DNA of 12,205 nt from DAOVDI01 sp965373045 (GTDB lineage Bacteria; Acidobacteriota; Aminicenantia; Aminicenantales; Aminicenantaceae): positions 1 through 12,205 of the forward strand of contig CBDVEQ010000072.1 of the NCBI GenBank assembly GCA_965373045.1. Direction: 5' to 3'. The position numbers were made by a program, and so were the translations under genes. Of the stretch, positions 6,760-12,205 are shown in pieces (within the stretch, counting starts at the first letter, position 1; each line of letters begins with the position of its first letter). The notes beneath the pieces are model-generated. The model saw only the letters and a list, made by a program, of their open reading frames with translations, searched no databases and was not told where the DNA came from.

Positions 6760-7644
6760 TCAGGATTTTTTATTCTTTAAAGTATTATAAAGATCAAGAG
6801 CTTTTTCCGGAGTTTCGTTATCATGGACAACCGCTCTTGCCGCCTGGATCATAGCGATAGGCGAATCTGCCTGGAAAATATTCCTGCCCATGTCCACTCC
6901 GGCAGCGCCTTCCTGGATAGAACGGGAAGCCATTTTTAGAGCGTCAAGTTCCGGTATCTTTTTACCGCCGGCTATCACTATAGGCACTGGACAGGAGGCA
7001 GTGACCGTCTCAAAACCTTCGGGTACATAATAGGTCTTGATATAATGAGCCCCCAGTTCGGCGCAGATACGGGTAGCCAGCCTGAAATATTTTGCGTCAC
7101 GTACCATGTCCTTACCGACAGCTGTTACTGCCAGTGTCGGTATGCCGTAGCGTGTGCCCATATCGACCATTTTTGTCATGTTGATGATTGATTCTCGTTC
7201 GTGTTCACCACCGATGAAAACCTGTACTGCCATGGCCGAGACATTTAGACGTACGGCGTCCTCGATATCCACTGCCAGATCCTCATTGGAAAGCTCTTTT
7301 AGGATACTTGTCCCGCCTGAAACTCTGAGGACGATGGGTTTTTGAGTATTTGGAGGGATAATACTCCTTAAGATACCACGGGTAAGCATAAGGGTATCGG
7401 CATATGGTTCCAAAGGTAGGATGTTTACATCGATCCTTTCCAGTCCGGTGGTAGGTCCTTGAAAATAGCCATGGTCAATAGCCAGCATGACTGTCTTACC
7501 GCTGACCGGGTTAAATATCCTACCCAGACGGTTTTTCATACCCCAGTCCTGAGAATTTAACCCTTTTAAAAAAAAACTTTCTGATGTCTGCGGCACATCT
7601 GTATAATATTGTTTCGCTTCCTTATTTCCATCAATATCCGGCAT
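6760..7644 (-). CDS. lsrF: LsrF-type class I aldolase/thiolase
   Basis: The 294 residues resemble enteric LsrF, the thiolase that cleaves 3-hydroxy-2,4-pentanedione-5-phosphate with CoA in autoinducer-2 breakdown. They also belong to the wider DeoC/class I fructose-bisphosphate aldolase fold. Shared runs recalled from E. coli LsrF are DWGM..RL.RIFNP, HGYFQGPTTGLERID, TRGILRS, GVGKDMVRD-like VGKDMVRD, CPVPIVIAGGKK and GVDMGRNIFQ. The Schiff-base lysine is at position 203 in YIKTYY, the same number as E. coli LsrF Lys203. A strong AAGGAGA ribosome site precedes the ATG. No lsrK, lsrR, lsrG or LsrACDB genes are nearby; instead it sits with two radical SAM genes, a zinc dehydrogenase and a VOC protein. 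The exact substrate may therefore be another phosphorylated ketose. Fold and catalytic type are firm; the role is uncertain. Confidence 0.88.
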   Translation of the reverse strand: MPDIDGNKEAKQYYTDVPQTSESFFLKGLNSQDWGMKNRLGRIFNPVSGKTVMLAIDHGYFQGPTTGLERIDVNILPLEPYADTLMLTRGILRSIIPPNTQKPIVLRVSGGTSILKELSNEDLAVDIEDAVRLNVSAMAVQVFIGGEHERESIINMTKMVDMGTRYGIPTLAVTAVGKDMVRDAKYFRLATRICAELGAHYIKTYYVPEGFETVTASCPVPIVIAGGKKIPELDALKMASRSIQEGAAGVDMGRNIFQADSPIAMIQAARAVVHDNETPEKALDLYNTLKNKKS

Positions 7645-7721
7645 TTTAAATCTCCTTACATTTAATAATCAGGAATAATAATATTCTATCCGCCCTCTTC
7701 GACTTTCATTTACATCTTTCT

Positions 7722-9008
7722 TTACAAAATCACTTCGGATGGCCAGGGATTTTGTTTGGAATCTCCCCACAATATGCTGATATAATCTATCGAGAATAGA
7801 TCTTCAAGCACATGCAGCCAATAAGTGCCTTTATCAGAAAGAACTATCTGATCCTCTTTATCTTTTAGGAATCCTAGTAGAGACAAAAGCTTTACATATT
7901 TTCCGTAGATTTTGTTAAAATCCTTTCCAAATCTTTTTTTAAAACCTATTTTTGCAAACCTTGTCTCATAAATCCTCCAGTATAACCAACCAGCCATCTG
8001 CATATTATCTGATAAATCAAGCGATAAAGCTATTGGCATCCTTCCACCTTCAAGGGTATTGATATACTCAGCAACATGGAATGTATTGAGATAGAATACA
8101 TCCTTCAGGTAAGATCCTCCACTTGCACCAAGGCCAACATAGAGAGGCACGGTTACAGAACAATACTTGGGAACACCTGGCCTGGTAAAGGCCCAGACAG
8201 AAGTCCTCCTGAAACCTGCGCTATAAAAGATACTTTCAAGAATGCCAAGCATTTTTCTTCTCTTAAAAATGCTGGAGATTTTGTAATTGTTTGCTTTAAC
8301 AGTACTCCCCATTTGGGTGTACGGAAAAAGGAAAAGCGGATATGCGGCGATTTGGTCAACACCCATCTCAACCAGGGCATGACCGGCTTGCTCGACCTCA
8401 CTATAGGTCTGATCGGGTAATGCAAAAATGAAGTCTACATTAACACATTTGAAGTCTTTACTTACAGCTCGTTGGACAACTGCCTTCACTCCTTCCGCAG
8501 TGTATGGTCTGTTTAGGAACTTCAGATGCCTATCTTGAAGGGCTTCCACTCCAGTGCTTAAATGATCTATTCCCATAGAGATGATGGTATTGAGATTTTC
8601 GGAACTCAGATGATTGGGATGACTTTCCATGTGTATATCACACTGCATATTAAAGCTCGCAAAAATATGCTCCAGAATCTCTTCCAGACCGCTGTAAAGC
8701 ATTGTTGTAGGAGTCCCACCACCTATATAAAAGGAGGTGACAGGTTTATTACCGATCAAGTCAGAATAGAAGCTAATCTCGGTTTTTATGGCATTTGTAT
8801 ACCTTGCTGCCACATCAGGATCATAAATTTCTTTGTTGTACGGGCAGTAAGGGCATATCTGCTCACAGAAGGGGATGTGAAGGTAAATCCCTAATTCTTC
8901 GATGTCCTGAAAGCTTTTCTCGAGCAAAGGAATCCTTTGTTTGAGAACAATATTTTTCTCCCCGGTTAATAATCCTCTCAGGTTCGATCTGATAAAATCT
9001 TTAAACAA
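7722..9008 (-). CDS. Radical SAM enzyme related to HemW / coproporphyrinogen III oxidase-like proteins
   Basis: A 428-residue radical SAM protein. The cluster motif is Cys48-x3-Cys52-x2-Cys55 (CEQICPYCPY), close to HemW's CxxxCPYCDF. It lacks the fourth cysteine of true HemN oxidases. GGGTPTTM near 96-103, ESHPNHL, STGVEALQD, FLNRPYTAEG and VDFIFALPDQT follow the HemW/HemN order, and a C-terminal domain (about 340-428) resembles HemN_C. About 40 residues precede the first core strand, longer than usual. The family includes the heme chaperone HemW and radical SAM methyltransferases and cyclases, so the reaction is not known. The start is taken as TTG at 9008, with GGGGAA upstream and no in-frame ATG before the core. 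The gene follows another radical SAM gene by 34 bases and precedes the lsrF-like gene by 77 bases. It looks like a specialised paralogue rather than housekeeping HemW. Confidence 0.87.
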   Translation of the reverse strand: MFKDFIRSNLRGLLTGEKNIVLKQRIPLLEKSFQDIEELGIYLHIPFCEQICPYCPYNKEIYDPDVAARYTNAIKTEISFYSDLIGNKPVTSFYIGGGTPTTMLYSGLEEILEHIFASFNMQCDIHMESHPNHLSSENLNTIISMGIDHLSTGVEALQDRHLKFLNRPYTAEGVKAVVQRAVSKDFKCVNVDFIFALPDQTYSEVEQAGHALVEMGVDQIAAYPLFLFPYTQMGSTVKANNYKISSIFKRRKMLGILESIFYSAGFRRTSVWAFTRPGVPKYCSVTVPLYVGLGASGGSYLKDVFYLNTFHVAEYINTLEGGRMPIALSLDLSDNMQMAGWLYWRIYETRFAKIGFKKRFGKDFNKIYGKYVKLLSLLGFLKDKEDQIVLSDKGTYWLHVLEDLFSIDYISILWGDSKQNPWPSEVIL

Positions 9009-9042
9009 AAAAGTTCCCCAAACAGGTTTTTTGGAAATCCAA

Positions 9043-9921
9043 TCAAAAATATTTTAATGCATTTAAAACAGCTGATGGCTTCAGTTTTAATGTCTGATTT
9101 ATTTCGGCATAACTTAAATATCCACAGTTCTGGCACAATTCGGGGTCTTCAGGACACCTGCAACATTTATACATCTTTCCTTTTTCGTAAACATAACAGA
9201 TATCTAAAGGTCGCTTCCAATCATTATTGATTGCTGATTTTAGACCTGCTCGTGAATTTAATATTTTGTATTTCTTTTTATAGCTTAATAACTTGAGCAG
9301 AATTTCATTTCTTTCAATAGGCTCTATGTATAAGTCATCATATCCATAATAAGGTGTATGAAAATAAAAAAATATGCCCCGAATTTGATTGATGGCATTT
9401 ACATCCTCACAAAACTCTCCAATTTCGTCTCTGTTATAACTGTTTATTGTATAGTTTATGTAAAGAGAAGGATGCTTTGATTCCTGGATATTTTTTATGA
9501 TCTTTTCAAATGTGTCCCCCCGTAAAAAATCATGCGTTTTTTGAAGTCCATCGATACTGACAAATACAGTATCAGCTGATGTTTTTATCGGGATGGTACC
9601 GTTTGTATAAATAACAACTGTGAGAAACCCCATCTTTTGAGAATATTCCACAATATCGTCAAGATTGTATTGCCTGTCATGCCAAAGAAACGGTTCTCCA
9701 CCTTCGATATAGAGAGAGCGACCTCCCTTTTTGTAAAATGAATGAATGGCAGTCATCGCTTCTTCAAAACTTAGATCTTTCATCCCCCGATTGGCAACTC
9801 TGCAATGGCGGCATTTTAAATTACAATTGTCTGTTATGGCTAATCCGCAAATTAGAGGTGTATTTTTTTTGAAGATTTGATGATTAATCACGTATTTCAT
9901 TCCGTATATGAGATGTTTCAT
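9043..9921 (-). CDS. Radical SAM protein with SPASM-like C-terminal cysteine cluster
   Basis: A radical SAM enzyme of 292 residues (from ATG 9921). Counting from that Met, the SAM/4Fe-4S motif is Cys33-x3-Cys37-x2-Cys40 (CNLKCRHC). GGEP lies at 74-77, and VFVSIDG is the usual later strand. The C-terminus carries Cys242, Cys253, Cys254, Cys256, Cys263 and Cys266, consistent with one auxiliary iron-sulfur cluster (SPASM or twitch type). Such proteins modify peptides, proteins or small molecules; the substrate is not known and no precursor peptide was found. An upstream GTG at 9966 would add 15 residues, but its ribosome site is poor, whereas the ATG has GGGGTGG seven bases upstream. The gene heads the five-gene cluster and is visibly A/T-rich: one sampled 60-base stretch, 9361-9420, is about one third G+C. 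Confidence 0.87.
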   Translation of the reverse strand: MKHLIYGMKYVINHQIFKKNTPLICGLAITDNCNLKCRHCRVANRGMKDLSFEEAMTAIHSFYKKGGRSLYIEGGEPFLWHDRQYNLDDIVEYSQKMGFLTVVIYTNGTIPIKTSADTVFVSIDGLQKTHDFLRGDTFEKIIKNIQESKHPSLYINYTINSYNRDEIGEFCEDVNAINQIRGIFFYFHTPYYGYDDLYIEPIERNEILLKLLSYKKKYKILNSRAGLKSAINNDWKRPLDICYVYEKGKMYKCCRCPEDPELCQNCGYLSYAEINQTLKLKPSAVLNALKYF

Positions 9922-10078
9922 ATCAAGTCCACCCCGCCTCTTCCTGTCCCATTTTTTTATTTCCACTCCATATCAGTATCAGTATTTCCGAGGAATAAAT
10001 TTATATTTCTTTTTTTGGTCTGCTGAGATTTCTACTCATTTTTGCTAAATCCAGGCCCTTTTAACTTCTATATTAACG

Positions 10079-10108
10079 ATATTAAAGAAAATAAAAACAT
10101 CCTGTCAA
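10079..10108 (-). promoter_or_regulatory. Predicted sigma-70-type promoter of the radical SAM/lsrF-like cluster
   Basis: On the minus strand, a perfect -35 TTGACA (10103-10108) and a TAATAT -10 (10079-10084) are separated by 18 bases. Transcription would start near 10072, giving a leader of about 150 bases before the ATG at 9921. I found no clear riboswitch fold in that leader, only very short possible ORFs. Confidence 0.6.
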
Positions 10109-10157
10109 GTAAAGATGCACAAGAAAAAGAGAATGTTAGTAAGAATTACAAGATAAT

Positions 10158-10189
10158 ACAGCCTCGAATGGATAGCTTAGAAAGGCTGT
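10158..10189 (-). terminator. Inverted repeat after the LytTR gene, possible weak terminator
   Basis: A perfect seven-base inverted repeat (AGGCTGT at 10183-10189, ACAGCCT at 10158-10164) begins three bases past the response-regulator stop. The loop is long (18 bases) and no T-run follows, so at best it is a weak or factor-dependent terminator between the signalling operon and the radical SAM promoter. Confidence 0.35.
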
Positions 10190-10191
10190 TA

Positions 10192-10935
10192 CTACAATAA
10201 TTTCATGATCCGGTTGTATCCGGAGCGGCTTATTGGCAGGGTTTTGCCATTCTTTAAAATCGCGATACGGCTGTCTTTTGTATAGGGCTCGATCCTGCTC
10301 AGATAATCGATATTTAGGATATAGGAACGGTGAATTCTGTAAAATTTTCTGGGATCGAGCATTTTTTCCATATTAGCTAAAGTGTCATTCTTCATAGAAG
10401 ATTTTTTTTGTGTATTTATGTAAACATAATCACCCTGAGCTTCGATATAGGTGATATCCTCTGCCTGTATTATGTAGATGTTCCCCCGGTCCCTTACAAG
10501 AATTCTTTTATGTGGAACATCTTTCAAACGGTGCTGCTGCAGTAATTTATCAACCGCCTGCCTTCTTTTTCCCGGAAAACGTTCTTTAATCCGGTCCAGT
10601 GTTTTTGCCAAACGTTCGGGTTTAACCGGTTTTAAAAGGTAATCCAGGGCATGGGACTCAAATGCCTGCAGGGCATATTCATCATATGCGGTTACAAAGA
10701 CTATATAGGGAGCATCTTTTCCTAGAAGCTCCAGTACGTCAAAGCCGTCCAGTTTCGGCATCTGGATATCCAGGAATACCAGGTCCGGGTTTTTTTCTTT
10801 AATTGCCTTTAGGGCTTCAAACCCGTCCGAACATTCCCCGACGATCTCGATCTCTTCAAAACCATCAACAACCATTCTAAGGGCTTTTCTGGCCAGAGCT
10901 TCATCATCGACGATAATGGCTCGTTTTCTATTCAT
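10192..10935 (-). CDS. LytTR-family response regulator
   Basis: A 247-residue cytoplasmic DNA-binding response regulator. The receiver domain (about 5-120) has the acidic pair Asp10-Asp11, phospho-acceptor Asp56 (FLDIQMP), Thr82 (VTAYDEYAL) and Lys102 (LLKPVK). The LytTR DNA-binding domain fills about 143-247, with the characteristic ITYIEAQGDYVYI, FYRIHRSYILN and LPISRSGYN segments. These proteins bind imperfect direct repeats upstream of target promoters and often control envelope or exopolysaccharide genes. The ATG lies within the kinase gene's end, an eight-base overlap (10928-10935), with the ribosome site GAGGGAAAAA inside the kinase C-terminus. It is certainly the partner of that kinase. 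All phosphotransfer residues are present, so it should be functional. Confidence 0.95.
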   Translation of the reverse strand: MNRKRAIIVDDEALARKALRMVVDGFEEIEIVGECSDGFEALKAIKEKNPDLVFLDIQMPKLDGFDVLELLGKDAPYIVFVTAYDEYALQAFESHALDYLLKPVKPERLAKTLDRIKERFPGKRRQAVDKLLQQHRLKDVPHKRILVRDRGNIYIIQAEDITYIEAQGDYVYINTQKKSSMKNDTLANMEKMLDPRKFYRIHRSYILNIDYLSRIEPYTKDSRIAILKNGKTLPISRSGYNRIMKLL

Positions 10936-11992
10936 TTTTTCCCTCTAATGGGATCTGCAGTTTAACGATAAAATTATCTTCTTTTTGGTTGATGATCAGT
11001 TTTGTGTTGTCCCCATAGGCATTGGTAAGGCGTTGTTTCAGTGCTTTTAGTCCGTATCCCGGGCTTGTTTGGGTCCGGGCAGCTTTATCCCGGGGGTTTT
11101 TAACCAAAATCAGCAGGGAATTCGGATATTTTTCTATTTGCAGAGTCAGGGTGCCGGGTTCAATAGTCTGCTGGAAGCCGTGTTTAATGGCATTTTCTAC
11201 AAGCGGTAAAAGTGAAAAAGGAGGAAGCTGTTCTTCCATAGCTTGCTCGTTTATATGAAAATCGAGTGTCAGCCGTTCTCCCAGCCGGATCTTCTCCACT
11301 CCCAGGTAGCTTTTTATGTGCTCGAGTTCATCTTTCACACTCACCCATTCCTTCCGGGCATAAACCAGGCTGTAACGTAAAAAATCAGACAGCTGTATAC
11401 AAACTTTATGTGCCAGCTCAGGTGATGTTTTTGTCAAAGTACTCAGTGCGGTTAGACTGTTAAATAAAAAATGGGGATGAATGGTCGTTTTTAGAGAGTT
11501 TAACTCGGTGCGGCTGGCAAGTAAACGGTTCTTTAGTGCCTGCTGTTCTGCCTCTCTGCTTTTTTCCAGAGAGAGAATCAGATAATAGATCAGGGCAGCT
11601 AGAAAATACAGGAAAATCCCTGCTGCCGCAAAGAGAAGAAAGACCTGATCGAACCGCACCCTCCATATCTTGATATTATGGAAAAAATCCAGGGCTTCGC
11701 TGTAAGACATTGTAAGCAGCAGCCATACTCCTGTCACCGTTAAGGCGGCCACACCCTGTCTTAGAATAATATTTACCAGATTTTTTTGCTCCGGGAGCAT
11801 GGTTTTACACAGGTACCAGGAAGAGAGGCAGAAAAAAAGTTCCACCAGCATAGGCGGAGCTGTGAGTATGGCGGCTGCTGAAAAAGATAAGCCTGTAAGA
11901 CTGCTCACCAGAACGGTCATACAGATAACTACCGGGCTCCATATGACCGTGATTAAAAGAAAATTCTTAGGTGAGCGAAGATAATGAAGCAT
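10928..11992 (-). CDS. LytS/YpdA-type membrane sensor histidine kinase
   Basis: A 354-residue sensor kinase. Four hydrophobic segments near 11-31, 37-60, 77-96 and 117-142 anchor it in the inner membrane, with almost no extracellular domain. A short coiled linker leads to the His_kinase domain: His174 in HPHFLFNSL is the expected phospho-acceptor. The ATPase domain shows the N box LVENAIKHGF near 264-273, and the G box is seen as GYGLKALKQRL near 317-327. The architecture is of the intramembrane-sensing type, which often relies on a partner protein to detect stress. The ATG comes one base after the stop of the LiaF-like gene, and the end overlaps the LytTR gene. The three therefore form one tightly coupled operon. 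Confidence 0.94.
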   Translation of the reverse strand: MLHYLRSPKNFLLITVIWSPVVICMTVLVSSLTGLSFSAAAILTAPPMLVELFFCLSSWYLCKTMLPEQKNLVNIILRQGVAALTVTGVWLLLTMSYSEALDFFHNIKIWRVRFDQVFLLFAAAGIFLYFLAALIYYLILSLEKSREAEQQALKNRLLASRTELNSLKTTIHPHFLFNSLTALSTLTKTSPELAHKVCIQLSDFLRYSLVYARKEWVSVKDELEHIKSYLGVEKIRLGERLTLDFHINEQAMEEQLPPFSLLPLVENAIKHGFQQTIEPGTLTLQIEKYPNSLLILVKNPRDKAARTQTSPGYGLKALKQRLTNAYGDNTKLIINQKEDNFIVKLQIPLEGKNE

Positions 11993-11993
11993 G

Positions 11994-12205
11994 TCAGTTT
12001 TTTACCTCGATGCCTCCCATTATAGTCATTCCTTTTATAGTAATTTTTCTAATTGCTTTCTCCGGGTGTGCTGCTATTTCTTCCTGTGACATTACAACTG
12101 TTTTATTGTCTATCCCGCCAAGAATAGGCGTTACCTGCATGTTAACAGACCAGTTCCGGGGTATTCTTATTTCAATTCCGCCCATAAAAGCAAATGCATC
12201 GATCA
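11994..12205 (-). CDS. LiaF-like cell-envelope response protein, C-terminal part (5' end outside window)
   Basis: Only the last 70 or so codons are inside the window; the reading frame stays open to position 12205, so the start lies beyond. The visible part, with IDAFAFMGGIEIRIP, TPILGGIDNKT and ITIKGMTIMGGIEVKN, is the repeating GGIEI/GGI pattern of the LiaF C-terminal beta-domain (cell wall-active antibiotics response family). In Firmicutes, LiaF restrains a LytS-unrelated kinase, LiaS, under envelope stress. Here the partner is probably the LytS-type kinase one base downstream. Full-length members have N-terminal membrane helices, which cannot be seen here. The family call rests on repeat pattern and context. 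Confidence 0.78.
   Translation of the reverse strand, partial: IDAFAFMGGIEIRIPRNWSVNMQVTPILGGIDNKTVVMSQEEIAAHPEKAIRKITIKGMTIMGGIEVKN

Noticed and set aside
7645..7721. Possible internal promoter before the lsrF-like gene
   Set aside because: A TATTAT-like -10 is present but no acceptable -35 lies at the right distance.
8153..8425. Minus-strand ORF of 90 codons within the HemW-like gene
   Set aside because: It overlaps a clearly coding radical SAM frame and has no domain signature.
9960..9990. Short tandem ATACTG/ATCAGT repeat as an operator
   Set aside because: Two copies of a six-base unit are too little to support a binding site.
9970..10045. Very short ORFs in the radical SAM leader (for example a 12-codon frame starting MSRNL) as a possible precursor peptide for the radical SAM enzymes
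   Set aside because: They are very short, lack a convincing ribosome site and show no leader/core pattern; a precursor may lie elsewhere.

Overview
The window reads as a bacterial chromosome fragment of moderate to low GC. It has dense, mostly leftward operons, one tRNA on the opposite strand, and no insertion sequence, CRISPR array or phage gene that I can see. Phylum is not fixed by the sequence. A DapF implies a lysine/diaminopimelate route and a diderm-type HtrA tail is present. Together with LytS/LytTR signalling and several radical SAM enzymes, this would suit an uncultured lineage such as Omnitrophota or Aminicenantes, but that is only a guess.

Layout. Positions 1-281 (+) hold the C-terminal PDZ end of an HtrA/DegP-type protease, interrupted by an in-frame TAA at 87-89. 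It overlaps dapF (278-1129, +), a diaminopimelate epimerase homologue in which both catalytic cysteines are serine. dapF converges, with an 11-base gap, on a leftward operon: a UPF0104-type membrane protein (ends at 3998), nrdR (3546-4001) and lon (1141-3534). That operon has a good promoter at 5038-5066. A tRNA-Gln(CUG) with its own promoter lies on the + strand at 5217-5290.

Positions 5294-9921 form a leftward five-gene cluster, transcribed in the order SPASM-like radical SAM, HemW-like radical SAM, LsrF-type aldolase/thiolase, zinc alcohol dehydrogenase, VOC (glyoxalase-fold) protein. A strong promoter-like site lies at 10079-10108. The first two genes are more A/T-rich than the rest. The aldolase is strikingly close to enteric LsrF (autoinducer-2 phosphate breakdown), but no lsr transporter, kinase or regulator is present. 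The cluster may therefore be an undescribed metabolic unit.

Positions 10192-12205 hold a leftward signalling operon: the end of a LiaF-like protein, a LytS-type membrane histidine kinase and a LytTR response regulator, packed with overlapping or nearly touching ends. It probably senses envelope stress.

Working together: the left half is protein quality control (HtrA, Lon), cell-wall precursor metabolism (DapF) and nucleotide-reductase control (NrdR). The middle is a small-molecule metabolism cluster of unknown product. The right end is an envelope-sensing two-component system.
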